Source: Actinopolyspora biskrensis (GTDB taxonomy: Bacteria > Actinomycetota > Actinomycetes > Mycobacteriales > Pseudonocardiaceae). Taken from it: a DNA stretch of 64,000 nucleotides. Shown piece after piece: positions 41,128-49,540 of the stretch. The notes under the pieces were generated by a model that saw only the letters and a program-made list of their open reading frames with translations, was not told where the DNA came from and did no database searches. How positions within the stretch are numbered: position 1 is the stretch's first letter; each line of letters starts with the position of its first letter. The translations under genes were made by a program, and so were the position numbers. The stretch is from assembly GCF_013408175.1 (NCBI RefSeq), contig NZ_JACBYW010000003.1, positions 434,001 through 498,000 on the forward strand, written 5' to 3'.

Positions 41128-41907
41128 TCACAGCCAGCCGAGCTTCACCGCACGCACCCCGGCCTGGAAACGGGTCTGGACTCCCAGCCGCCAGATCAAC
41201 TCGCGGACCCTGCGGTGCGCGGTTCGCGAGCTGAACCCCATGTGCCGCCCGATCGCCTCGTCGGTGGCCCCCGCCGCCAGCAGGGACAGAATCCAGCGTT
41301 CCTCCTCCGAGGGGACGTCCGTGGCGTCGTCCTCGCGATTCGCGCACAACGGCGCGGCCAGCCGCCAGAGATCATCGAAAACGCTGCTCATGGCGGAGAG
41401 CATGGTGGAACCGCGCAGCAGCACGGCGCTCTCGAGAGTCTGCGAGGTGCTCGTGAGCGGCAGCAGGCCGATCTCGTCGTCGACGAGCAGCAGCTTCACC
41501 GGGGCGAGGTGGACGACCCGGGCCTGCTCGCCCAGGTCCAGCATCCGCGAAGTCCTGTCCAGCTGTGAACGGTGGGACAGCGCGGAGCGGTCGTAGAGAA
41601 CCTGGTAGTCGACGCCCTCGGAAAGCTTGTGGCACTCCAGCGCGTCCAGGGAGTCGGTCGCCACGTAAGGGGGTTTCACCACCCCACGCACGACACGCGT
41701 GGCGTCGCGCTGCAAGCGGTGGGCCACGCTTCCGATGCACTCGGCACCGTGAACGATCCGCAGCACGCCCTCCCGCGAGGTCTGTGCGCTTCGTGCGACG
41801 GAATCGACGGTGCGTCTCGCGTTCGTGTGGATCTCACGCTCGCTCGGGGACTGCTTCGCGGTTCTCGGCTGTGCGGGTCGCAGCATTTCGGCTTGAGTGC
41901 TCGGCAC
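41128..41907 (-). CDS. LuxR-type helix-turn-helix regulator
   Basis: 259 residues starting MPSTQAEMLRPAQ (GTG 41907 behind GAGAGGGG). A central sensor-like region (KPPYVATDSLDALECHKLSE, VKLLLVDDEIGLLPLTSTSQ) resembles TrmB-like or phospholipase-D-like domains of actinomycete regulators. The C-terminal LuxR HTH (about 205-255) reads ERWILSLLAAGATDEAIGRH, MGFSSRTAHRRVRELIWRLG. There is no receiver domain, so it is a stand-alone regulator of the helix-turn-helix-only type. Targets unknown. Confidence 0.82.
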   Translation of the reverse strand: MPSTQAEMLRPAQPRTAKQSPSEREIHTNARRTVDSVARSAQTSREGVLRIVHGAECIGSVAHRLQRDATRVVRGVVKPPYVATDSLDALECHKLSEGVDYQVLYDRSALSHRSQLDRTSRMLDLGEQARVVHLAPVKLLLVDDEIGLLPLTSTSQTLESAVLLRGSTMLSAMSSVFDDLWRLAAPLCANREDDATDVPSEEERWILSLLAAGATDEAIGRHMGFSSRTAHRRVRELIWRLGVQTRFQAGVRAVKLGWL

Positions 41908-41956
41908 GACGGCCCCTCTCGGTGGATGCACGGCCCCGGTTTCGGGTTTCGGGTGG

Positions 41957-42250
41957 TCACCCGGCCCCGACCGGCAACTTATCCGAACCGGACACCTTCA
42001 GGAACCCACTTTCGGAGGAGGCGATCCAACCGTACGACTTAGGGATCCCCCGCCGAGCGATCCGCTCCGGCCCGCGCTCGGCCGACGCGGAAGTGGGTGC
42101 CCCCGGCGTGCGAAGTGCCGCCGGGGAGGCTCGGCCCGCCTCCACGGCGAGACCGGCCACACCGACGGCAGTGCCGAGGGCTCGGATGGTGTTCCGGCGC
42201 CGGCGGCACCGAAAAGACCCGGGCCGATCGACAACTCGACCGGAAAACAT
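41957..42250 (-). CDS. Possible small protein downstream of the PRC-barrel gene
   Basis: A 97-codon frame starting just after the PRC-barrel stop (TGATTGATG context). It begins with a basic run and a hydrophobic segment (ALGTAVGVAGLAVEAGRAS) that could be a weak signal peptide, and ends KSYGWIASSESGFLKVSGSD then KLPVGAG. Codon third positions are only moderately GC-rich and there is no ribosome site beyond possible coupling. Low support; otherwise 41908-42253 holds no gene. Confidence 0.28.
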   Translation of the reverse strand: MFSGRVVDRPGSFRCRRRRNTIRALGTAVGVAGLAVEAGRASPAALRTPGAPTSASAERGPERIARRGIPKSYGWIASSESGFLKVSGSDKLPVGAG

Positions 42251-42253
42251 CAA

Positions 42254-42688
42254 TCAGGGGGACACGACCAAGCGGCGCAACCGCGAGCGGACAGCTCGCA
42301 CGTAGCTCACCACGGTCTCGGCGGAGCCCGCGGTGTCGCCGACCGCGGGTTCCGGAGCGCGCGGCCGCGCGCCGCGCTCCATGCCGTAGTGCAGGTAGAG
42401 CTCCCTCTCCTGCTCCGCTTCGAGATCACCCTCCGAAAGCGGGACGCACGGCGCGTTCCGCACGGACTCCCTGGCAACGGCGACGGTCAACGTGTCACCG
42501 TCGAACGCCGCCCCTTCCAGGGGGACGAGACTCTCGTTGGTGCCGAACAGACCCGTCTGCACCGTCGCCCACACGGGCTGTTCGGTGTCGGCGTCCACGA
42601 GGATCCGACCGATGACACCGAGCCGATGGCCTCTCGGGTCGAACGTGTCACACCCGGCCAGTCGCAACGCCTCCCGTTGTCCGATCAT
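42254..42688 (-). CDS. PRC-barrel domain protein
   Basis: 144 residues from ATG 42688 (GGAGGTGG ahead). The N-terminal PRC barrel reads AGCDTFDPRGHRLGVIGRIL, VDADTEQPVWATVQTGLFGT, NESLVPLEGAAFDGDTLTVA. A helix-rich acidic tail (LEAEQERELYLHYGMER) follows. PRC-barrel proteins of this kind are common stress-associated genes in actinobacteria; the biochemical role is unclear. The longer open frame upstream lacks family residues. Confidence 0.85.
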   Translation of the reverse strand: MIGQREALRLAGCDTFDPRGHRLGVIGRILVDADTEQPVWATVQTGLFGTNESLVPLEGAAFDGDTLTVAVARESVRNAPCVPLSEGDLEAEQERELYLHYGMERGARPRAPEPAVGDTAGSAETVVSYVRAVRSRLRRLVVSP

Positions 42689-42940
42689 GAGCAACCACCT
42701 CCCACCCACCTGCTCGCCCCGACACGAGCATCGGTGGTTAAGTCTGCACGTCTGGGCCGTAGGAGGCATCCCACTCACCCACACGGCCTGTGTCCGTTGT
42801 CACATCGAGACCGAACGCGGTTCCCTCCGGCACGTCTGACACCGTCTACAAGGTCGACGCGGAGTCATCACTCCACGGCGTGAGACGCCGGGAGGGACCG
42901 CGCGGAGGCCCAGCACAGTATCCGAAAGGACCGTCACGAG

Positions 42941-43513
42941 ATGACCGAAGAACCGGCGCACCCCTACGTTCCCCAGATCACCGACGAGATGCGGGAGCAG
43001 GCGAAGCAGACCCCGGACAGCTGGCTCTACATCGTCGACCCCTCCTACGAGGGCTCCGGGGAGGACGTCCCTCCCGAGGGAGTGGTCGGCGCCTTCCGAA
43101 TCGATTCGGGCGGGGACATCGAGCAGGACTTCCACCCGAACGAGGAGTACGAGCCCAGGGTCGGGACGATCGAACCGGTCAACGAGCTCGAACGGGTTCT
43201 CGAACGAATCTCCACCGGGCAGGCCCCCGAATCCGAACTCCCCCCTGCCGTGCTGGCCGCCGACCTGGTGTTCTACGCCGAGGACTCCGAGGACGAGGCG
43301 CTCTACGAGGCGGAGCTGGACGACGGCAGCAGGCTCGTGCCCGCCTGCACCTCGGCGGAACGCGTGCCCGAGGACTGGCCGAGCCACCGGGTCGTCCCGG
43401 GCGAGCAGCTGCCCAAGCTGCTCGCCGGAATGGACCTGGGGCTCAATCTCGACGACCCGATACGTGCGGTGATCCCGTACGACATGTTGGTCGAGTCGTC
43501 CGCGGAACAGTGA
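42941..43513 (+). CDS. Type VII secretion-associated SseB-like protein
   Basis: 190 residues: PQITDEMREQAKQTPDSWLY, IVDPSYEGSGEDVPPEGVVG, AFRIDSGGDIEQDFHPNEEY, then an SseB-type barrel (LELVFYAEDSEDEALYEAEL-like, RLVPACTSAERVPEDW). The PDSWLYIVDPxxxxxxDVPPEGVVGAF signature is that of T7SS-associated proteins linked to ESX loci in actinobacteria. It is very acidic and cytosolic. ATG 42941 follows GAAAGGACC. The nearest T7SS-substrate genes lie 4.5 kb downstream. Confidence 0.75.
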   Translation: MTEEPAHPYVPQITDEMREQAKQTPDSWLYIVDPSYEGSGEDVPPEGVVGAFRIDSGGDIEQDFHPNEEYEPRVGTIEPVNELERVLERISTGQAPESELPPAVLAADLVFYAEDSEDEALYEAELDDGSRLVPACTSAERVPEDWPSHRVVPGEQLPKLLAGMDLGLNLDDPIRAVIPYDMLVESSAEQ

Positions 43514-43555
43514 TCGGGAGTTTCGAACGGGCCTGTCGCGGTTAATCTTCACCGT

Positions 43556-45433
43556 GTGGCAGACGATCAACAGCGCACTGGTCCGAGCCTGATCGAGCAC
43601 TACGCGCTGCTCTCCGACCTCCGCACGTCCGCGCTCGTCGGCAGGGACGGCTCCATCGACTGGCTGTGCCTTCCCCGATTCGACTCACCGTCCTGCTTCA
43701 CGAGACTGCTCGGCGACGACCAGCACGGTCACTGGCGAATCGCGCCCACCTGCCCCGTACAGCGGGTGCAGCGGCGTTACAGGGACAACTCGCTGGTGCT
43801 GGAAACCGACTTCCACACCGATTACGGCACCGTGCGGTTGATCGACAGCATGCCCCCGCACGAGAAGAACCAGAACGACCAGCCGTGCGTCGTGCGGACG
43901 GTCGAGGGCATCACGGGCGAGGTCGAGATCCGGGTCCGGTGGGTGGTGCGTTTCGCCTACGGCCACTCGAAGCCCTGGGTGCGAACCATCCGCGAGCGGG
44001 AGCCGCTGCTGGACGAGTACCTGCTCGCGCTCGCGGGTCCGCACACCGTCGTGCTGCGCGGGGACAAGCTGCCGCGGCGCAAGGAGGACGAGCGGGCGCA
44101 CGAGACCACGCTCACCGTGCGGGCCGGTGAACGGCACTCCTGGGTGATGCAGTGGTCGCAGGACCCGGATCGCCTCCCACCTCCCGTGGATCCGGTCCAA
44201 CAAGTACGCGAGAACGAGGAGTTCTGGCGGGAGTGGTCCCAGCGGATCACCTACAACGGGCCGCACCAGGATGCCGTGCACCGTTCGCTGGTCACCCTCA
44301 AGGCGCTGACCTACGCACCGTCCGGCGGGATGGTGGCCGCCCCGACCACCTCGCTGCCGGAAGCCCTCGACGGCAACCGCAACTGGGACTACAGGTACTG
44401 CTGGCTGCGCGACGCCACCCTCGTGCTGCTGGCGCTGGACAACTACGGATGCTCCGCCGAGGCCGCCGCCTGGAGACGCTGGTTGCTGCGCAGCGTCGCG
44501 GGCGATCCGGCGGACGTGCAGGTCATGTACGGGGTCGGTGGGGAACGGCACCTGCTGGAGTGGCAGCCCGACTGGCTGCCCGGCTACGAGGGCAACGAAC
44601 CGGTACGCATCGGCAACGCCGCGTACGGGCAGCTCCAGCTCGACGTGTTCGGCGAGGTCATGGACGCGCTGCACCTGGCGAGGGAGCGCGGGGTGACCGA
44701 GAACCCCGACTCCTGGGCGTTGCAGCGCGGGATGATCAAGCACCTGGAGACGATCTGGCAGCGGCCGGACAAGGGCCTCTGGGAGGTGCGCGGTCCGGAC
44801 AGGTACTTCACGCACTCCCGCGTGATGATCTGGGTGGCGTTCGACCGGGCGGTCCGCGCCGTGGAGGAGGACGGGCTGCCCGGCCCGGTGGAGAGGTGGC
44901 GGGAGATACGCGACACCGTCCACGAGGAGGTGCTCGAGCACGGTTTCAACTCCGAGCTGGGGGCGTTCACCCAGTACTACGGCGGGACCACGCTGGACGC
45001 GGCGACCCTGCTGATCCCGGAGCTGGGGTTCCTGCCCGCCGACGACGAGCGAGTGCTCGGCACGCTCCGGGCGGTGGAGCGGCAGTTGCGGCACGGTGTG
45101 CTGGTGGACCGCTACAACACCCACGAGGGGACCAGCTCGGTGGACGCCCTCACCGGCAGGGAGGGGTCCTTCCTGGCCTGCTCGTTCTGGCTGGTCGACG
45201 CGCTGGCCATGTGCGGGAGGCGGGACGAGGCCGAGCGCGTCTTCGAGGAGCTGCTGGGCATGGCCAACGACGTGGGGCTGCTGTCCGAGGAGTACGACGT
45301 GCGCTCCGGCCGCTTCACCGGCAACTTCCCGCAGGCGTTCAGTCATCTGGCCCTGGTCAACTCGGCGGCCGTGCTCTACGGCGGGCACACTCGCAACGAG
45401 CCCAGTCGTCGCAACGGAAGGAGAGGGCGTTGA
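43556..45433 (+). CDS. Glycoside hydrolase family 15 (glucoamylase/trehalase-like)
   Basis: 625 residues. An N-terminal trehalase-like beta domain (about 1-200; YALLSDLRTSALVGRDGSID, WLCLPRFDSPSCFTRLLG) precedes the (alpha/alpha)6 GH15 catalytic domain with LPEALDGNRNWDYRYCWLRD, GNAAYGQLQLDVFGEVMDAL and GSFLACSFWLVDALAMCGRR. It should release glucose from alpha-glucosides such as trehalose or maltodextrin. The start is GTG 43556 and the stop overlaps the next gene (TTGA). There is no signal peptide, so the substrate is intracellular. Pairing with glucose dehydrogenase suggests hydrolysis followed by oxidation of the released glucose. Confidence 0.9.
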   Translation: MADDQQRTGPSLIEHYALLSDLRTSALVGRDGSIDWLCLPRFDSPSCFTRLLGDDQHGHWRIAPTCPVQRVQRRYRDNSLVLETDFHTDYGTVRLIDSMPPHEKNQNDQPCVVRTVEGITGEVEIRVRWVVRFAYGHSKPWVRTIREREPLLDEYLLALAGPHTVVLRGDKLPRRKEDERAHETTLTVRAGERHSWVMQWSQDPDRLPPPVDPVQQVRENEEFWREWSQRITYNGPHQDAVHRSLVTLKALTYAPSGGMVAAPTTSLPEALDGNRNWDYRYCWLRDATLVLLALDNYGCSAEAAAWRRWLLRSVAGDPADVQVMYGVGGERHLLEWQPDWLPGYEGNEPVRIGNAAYGQLQLDVFGEVMDALHLARERGVTENPDSWALQRGMIKHLETIWQRPDKGLWEVRGPDRYFTHSRVMIWVAFDRAVRAVEEDGLPGPVERWREIRDTVHEEVLEHGFNSELGAFTQYYGGTTLDAATLLIPELGFLPADDERVLGTLRAVERQLRHGVLVDRYNTHEGTSSVDALTGREGSFLACSFWLVDALAMCGRRDEAERVFEELLGMANDVGLLSEEYDVRSGRFTGNFPQAFSHLALVNSAAVLYGGHTRNEPSRRNGRRGR

Positions 45434-46473
45434 AGGCGGCGACCGTGATCCCGGGAAAACCGGATTCCTCGGCCGTCAACGAGCTGCCGGATCCGGAACC
45501 GGAACCGGGTGAGTTGCTGGTCGAGGGACTGTTGGCAGGGGTGTGCGGAACCGACGAGGACGTCGTCAGCTCCGTGCACGGCTCCGCGCCTCCCGGCAAG
45601 GACCGGCTGGTGCTCTTCCACGAGTCGCTCGGGCGGGTGCGCTACGCCCCCGCGATCAGCGGGTTCCGCGAGGGCGACCACCTTGTGGGGGTCGTCCGCA
45701 GACCGGACCCGCAGCCGTGCGCGGCCTGCGCGGCGGGCCAGTGGGACTTCTGCCGCAACAACGGCTACACCGAGTGCGGGATCAAGGAACTGGACGGTTT
45801 CGGTGCGCAGCTCTGGACTGTGGAGCCGAGGTTCGCCGTTCCCGTGGCGCACCGGCTCGGCGACCTGGGGGTGCTCACCGAACCTGCCTCCGTGGTGGCC
45901 AAGGCCTGGGAGCAGGCCGAGAAGATCGGGAAGCGGTCCTACTTCTCCCCGCGCCGGGTGCTGGTGACCGGAGCCGGGCCCGTCGGGTTGCTGGCCGCGC
46001 TGATGGGTGCGCAGCGCGAGCTGGAGGTCCACGTCCTGGACCGGGTGACCGAGGGGACCAAGCCGGATCTCGTCCGGGCGCTGGGCGCCAGTTACCACAC
46101 CTCCCTGGACGAGCTCGGTTTCGAGCCGGAGATGGTGTTCGAGGCGACCGGTTCGGGCGAGGTGGTGTTCGACGTGCTGCGCCGCACCTCCCGCAACGCG
46201 ATCACCGTGCTGCTCGGGATCTCGGGCAGCGACCGGACGGTCCGGGTTCCGACCGGCGCGGTCAACGACGAACTGGTGCTGGACAACGACGTGGTGCTCG
46301 GCAGCGTGAGCGCGAACCTGCGGCACTACCGCAGCGCGGTCCAGGCGCTGGACAACGCCGATCGCGAGTGGCTCGGCCGGTTGATCTCACGGCGGGTGCC
46401 GCTCGACCGCTGGCAGGAAGCGCTCAGCTCGGAGCAGGACGACGTGAAGGTGGTCGTGGACCTGCGGGACTGA
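45430..46473 (+). CDS. Glucose 1-dehydrogenase-like zinc alcohol dehydrogenase
   Basis: 347 residues of the medium-chain dehydrogenase family. Catalytic zinc site residues appear in LLAGVCGTDEDVVS (Cys) and HESLGRVRYAP, and structural-zinc cysteines in QPCAACAAGQWDFCRN. The GDH-like segment RNNGYTECGIKELDGFGAQL and the Rossmann loop VLVTGAGPVGLLAALMGAQR are clear. It should oxidise glucose to gluconolactone with NAD(P). TTG 45430 after GGAAGGAGAGG overlaps the GH15 stop, so the two are translated together. Confidence 0.88.
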   Translation: MKAATVIPGKPDSSAVNELPDPEPEPGELLVEGLLAGVCGTDEDVVSSVHGSAPPGKDRLVLFHESLGRVRYAPAISGFREGDHLVGVVRRPDPQPCAACAAGQWDFCRNNGYTECGIKELDGFGAQLWTVEPRFAVPVAHRLGDLGVLTEPASVVAKAWEQAEKIGKRSYFSPRRVLVTGAGPVGLLAALMGAQRELEVHVLDRVTEGTKPDLVRALGASYHTSLDELGFEPEMVFEATGSGEVVFDVLRRTSRNAITVLLGISGSDRTVRVPTGAVNDELVLDNDVVLGSVSANLRHYRSAVQALDNADREWLGRLISRRVPLDRWQEALSSEQDDVKVVVDLRD

Positions 46474-46573
46474 CCCGCGGAGCGGAAGGGAGTCTCCGGG
46501 GACCTCACGAGCGCGTTCGGCGGCCCCGGAGGCCGTTCGGTTCCCGCGGCGTTGGCTATAAAGTCACGGGATC

Positions 46574-47269
46574 ATGACACGACGCTACTTACGTTCCGGC
46601 ACCGCGCGAGCGGCCGTCGCTTCGCTGGCCGCGATCACCCTGCTGACGGCCGCGGGCTGCGGTGGTGGGTCCGAGGAGTCGGCGGGCCCGCCGCCGGAGA
46701 GCTCGTCCGCAGCGCCCGCGGCGACCTCCGAGCGGACTCCCGAGGTCACGAGTTCCACGACCGGGCCGTCCGATCCCTCCGAAACGGCTCCGCTGCCCTC
46801 CTGGGACATCAGCCGCACGAGTTCCGGCCCCGAATCGGTTACCGCGGTCGAGCCCCCGCCGCCGAAGGTCTCGCTCTCCGGGACGGACCCGTGCGCCCTG
46901 CTCACCGAGGCCCAGCGGGAGGAAGTCGGTCTCACCGGACCCACGAACCGCGAGCGGAGCGACGGTTCGCGCAGCTGCGAGTTCAGTCAGCCCGAGGACC
47001 GCGGCCCCGGAACCAGCGCCCAGCTCGAGATCCACGAGAACAGCGGGCTGGACGAGTTCACCGGCATCAACGGTGCTCCGGAGGACACCACCGTCGCCGA
47101 GCACCGCGCCAGGATCCAGTGCGAGTACGGAAACTGCCTGATCGGCATCGCCGTCGCGGACAGCTCCCGCGTGGACGTTCAAGCCACGGTGCTCGGGGAC
47201 GACGCCGCCACGGAGGAGCTCGGCAGAAGGATCGCGGAAATGGTGATCGGGAACCTGTCGAACGTCTAG
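46574..47269 (+). CDS. DUF3558 lipoprotein
   Basis: 231 residues with a lipoprotein signal (ASLAAITLLTAAGCGGGSEE; lipobox LTAAGC), a Ser/Thr/Pro/Glu linker of about 60 residues, and a C-terminal DUF3558 domain (DPCALLTEAQREEVGLTGPT, CEFSQPEDRGPGTSAQLEIH, CEYGNCLIGIAVADSSRVDV) with paired Cys. DUF3558 proteins often sit close to T7SS substrate genes, as here. ATG 46574 is preceded by TATAAA 17 bases upstream, a good -10 candidate. Confidence 0.82.
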   Translation: MTRRYLRSGTARAAVASLAAITLLTAAGCGGGSEESAGPPPESSSAAPAATSERTPEVTSSTTGPSDPSETAPLPSWDISRTSSGPESVTAVEPPPPKVSLSGTDPCALLTEAQREEVGLTGPTNRERSDGSRSCEFSQPEDRGPGTSAQLEIHENSGLDEFTGINGAPEDTTVAEHRARIQCEYGNCLIGIAVADSSRVDVQATVLGDDAATEELGRRIAEMVIGNLSNV

Positions 47270-47331
47270 GCCGCCGTCCCGCGCGGGGCGGTCCGAAGCG
47301 GAGGACACCGCCGTGGCCGGAAGGGCCCCGG

Positions 47332-47949
47332 TCACGGCGCTCCCGCGCCCCCGCCGCGGGACACTTCCGCCGCGAACGCGGGGTGCGGCCGGTCCACCAG
47401 CACCGATTCACCGCCCTCCGAGGTACGGGCACGCACCACACGCGGCACTCCTCCCATGCTGAACGGGACGGCGGCCAGCAGCATCGCGGCGAACCCGCCC
47501 AACAAGGCCGCGCCGAACACCGCCGCCGTCTCCCCGGTGACGACCCTGGCCGCCACCGCGGCGAGCACGGCGAGCAGACCACCCCAGAACAGCACCTGCG
47601 CCGCACCGAACCACACCAGACGCCTCACCAGGCACTTCGGGCAGAGCGGCCATCCGCGCACCCTCGTGACGACCACCTTTCCGGCCCGCTCACCGAGCCT
47701 GCCGAACAGGCCGAGAACGTTTCCCCCACCGAGCACGCGGTTGCCGGACACCTCCACCCGCGACTGCAGCGCGAAGTCGATCCTGCGCGTGCACGGGGCA
47801 CCGTGCCACGAACAAACCCCCGGCAGGCTCTCCGGAACGCACAGCTCGGCGGGAAACTCCAGCACTTTCTGCGCCGCCTCGGCCACGTCGTCCACCCCGT
47901 CTTCCGTCCGAACGACAACCAACCCGATCGTGTTGATTCCTGGAAACAT
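47332..47949 (-). CDS. Membrane protein with two hydrophobic helices, unknown
   Basis: 205 residues from ATG 47949 (MFPGINTIGLVVVRTEDGVD); TTG 47976 is an alternative start. A soluble N-terminal half with several Cys (CVPESLPGVCSWHGAPC, LCPKCLVRR) is followed by two transmembrane helices (about 112-135 and 145-165) and a C-terminal tail. The Cys pairs could bind a metal. No known family. It is divergent from the T7SS-like genes and shares their promoter region. Confidence 0.65.
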   Translation of the reverse strand: MFPGINTIGLVVVRTEDGVDDVAEAAQKVLEFPAELCVPESLPGVCSWHGAPCTRRIDFALQSRVEVSGNRVLGGGNVLGLFGRLGERAGKVVVTRVRGWPLCPKCLVRRLVWFGAAQVLFWGGLLAVLAAVAARVVTGETAAVFGAALLGGFAAMLLAAVPFSMGGVPRVVRARTSEGGESVLVDRPHPAFAAEVSRGGGAGAP

Positions 47950-47997
47950 TGTAATGTAAAGTCGCTCGAAAACCAAAATAACCCTACTGGAGCAAGA

Positions 47998-48300
47998 GTG
48001 TCTTTCAAGGCCGAGCCCGACAGCATAAAATCTTTCGGGGAAAGATTGAGCGAGCTGGCGAACGAGTCCAACAAAGCAGCCGCTTATGTCGAGGAATGGC
48101 TCAAAATAGACGGGGAAGACTCTCGGATGTACTTCACGGCCGCCTCAGCGGCGGAGAACGCCAGAAACACTTTGACGGACAACTACGACAAGCTGAAAAA
48201 GATACAGAACGAGGCGGCGACCGAGATCGACAAGGCGGCGAGCCTGTACCAGCGCCTCGACCAGGAAGAAGCCCGCAAGCTGGACCGAAGCTACGAATGA
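47998..48300 (+). CDS. 100-aa type VII secretion target-like protein
   Basis: GTG 47998 (after GGAGCAAGAG) starts MSFKAEPDSIKSFGERLSEL. It has the helical-hairpin profile and length of EspC/ESX-type substrates: two long helices with a turn near ARNTLTDNYDKLKK, and near the C-terminus a Y-x-x-x-D signal (YQRLD in ASLYQRLDQEEARKLDRS), the T7SS export motif. There is no W-x-G turn, as in EspC-like partners. It leads a three-gene same-strand cluster and probably dimerises with the next product. Confidence 0.72.
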   Translation: MSFKAEPDSIKSFGERLSELANESNKAAAYVEEWLKIDGEDSRMYFTAASAAENARNTLTDNYDKLKKIQNEAATEIDKAASLYQRLDQEEARKLDRSYE

Positions 48301-48312
48301 GACAGGACGAGG

Positions 48313-49032
48313 ATGAGCAACTCACCGGCAGGCCAGCTCGTGGAGCCGACTTCGACGGACCCCATTCCCGACCTGGCCGAGAACGTGATCGGGGTTCCGC
48401 AGTACATCAGTTTGTCCTACTGGATCGGCTGGGCGGCCGAGCAGGTGTGCGGCACCAATCCCTGGCTGTGGATAGGCGAGCAGGTCGGCGGGGACTGGGA
48501 GAAGGTCCAGAGGGCCGGCGTCGCACTGGAGAACCTCAAAGAGTTCAACGGGGACTTCGCCAGTGAGCTGAAATCGGCTTTCGACGACGTTTCCCACGAC
48601 TGGTCGGGAGTCGCGGCGGACAACGCCGAATCGTACTTCAGGAAGCTTTCGGAAACGATAAAACAGCAGCAGGACACCCTTGACGACCTGGCCACCCAGT
48701 TCAAGGACATGGCCATCGGCATGTACGAATCGGCCAACGCCATAAAGGGTTTCCTCGAAATGCTGCTCGACTACCTCATCGCCATAGGGCTGGAGGCGGC
48801 GGCCGCGGCGGCCAGCAGTTACACCGTGATCGGCCCGGTCCTTTCCGGCGCGGCCATGGTCGCCACCATCACCAAGGCGATAGGAGTCTGGGGACAGGCC
48901 CTCGACGCGCACACGGCCGCCTGGAACTCCGTGCAGGCCACGGTCGGCCTCGTGGCAGGTTACGCCTCGTCGCTGCAGGACATAGACCGACACAGCCTCC
49001 CCGAAGGCAACTACGACCACCCCGGAGTCTGA
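48313..49032 (+). CDS. WXG100-domain protein, likely T7SS substrate partner
   Basis: 239 residues. An N-terminal segment (IPDLAENVIGVPQYISLSYW) precedes a WXG100-type hairpin (about 70-145) with the turn HDWSGVAADNAESYF and paired helices (VALENLKEFNGDFASELKSA, LSETIKQQQDTLDDLATQFK). A hydrophobic Ala/Ile-rich segment at about 155-195 (LIAIGLEAAAAAASSYTVIG) could be membrane-active. The gap to the 47998 gene is 12 bases, consistent with an operon. It looks like a longer LXG/polymorphic-toxin-type scaffold, but no C-terminal toxin domain is seen. Confidence 0.72.
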   Translation: MSNSPAGQLVEPTSTDPIPDLAENVIGVPQYISLSYWIGWAAEQVCGTNPWLWIGEQVGGDWEKVQRAGVALENLKEFNGDFASELKSAFDDVSHDWSGVAADNAESYFRKLSETIKQQQDTLDDLATQFKDMAIGMYESANAIKGFLEMLLDYLIAIGLEAAAAAASSYTVIGPVLSGAAMVATITKAIGVWGQALDAHTAAWNSVQATVGLVAGYASSLQDIDRHSLPEGNYDHPGV

Positions 49033-49033
49033 T

Positions 49034-49429
49034 GTGGAAAACCCCGGCGAGGAAGAGCACACGCTGGATGTGGCGCACGGCGACAGAGCCGTCTCCGAAC
49101 ACTTGAAGAATTCGCTGCGGCTGCTGCGCGAGAAAACGGACGACAACGACTTCAAGGAGATGGTGGATGACATAGTGGCGGGAAGGTCCAGCCTGCGTGA
49201 GGCCGTTTCCTCACCGACTTTCGAGCAGGTGCTGAACCCGTTCGTCGAGCAGGCCGCCGAAAAGTTCGAGAACATGTCGGAAGAAGAATGGCGGCAGTTG
49301 GAGGAGACCGGGACGCAGCAGTTCGCGGAATTCCGTGAACAGCTCTCACGAAACGGCGGAGGAACACACCGCGACGACGCCGAGGACGAGGACGAGGAGG
49401 ACTTCAGCCAACGAAGCTGGTTGGAGTGA
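49034..49429 (+). CDS. Small acidic protein of the T7SS-like cluster
   Basis: 131 residues from GTG 49034, one base after the WXG gene stop. Helical and strongly acidic, it includes DNDFKEMVDDIVAGRSSLRE, FEQVLNPFVEQAAEKFENMS and an acidic tail (DDAEDEDEEDFSQRSWLE). The tight linkage suggests a chaperone or immunity-like partner of the upstream substrate, though there is no recognised domain. The function proposal is inference. Confidence 0.65.
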   Translation: MENPGEEEHTLDVAHGDRAVSEHLKNSLRLLREKTDDNDFKEMVDDIVAGRSSLREAVSSPTFEQVLNPFVEQAAEKFENMSEEEWRQLEETGTQQFAEFREQLSRNGGGTHRDDAEDEDEEDFSQRSWLE

Positions 49430-49540
49430 CCCGCCGGCCCCGGCCGTGCTCGTCTCCGCGACGCGCGCACGGCCGCGCCCCGCGCACGCCGAAGCGGACG
49501 GGGCGCGGCCGTAATCCGTGCGCCGAGGCAGCTCCGCTGG

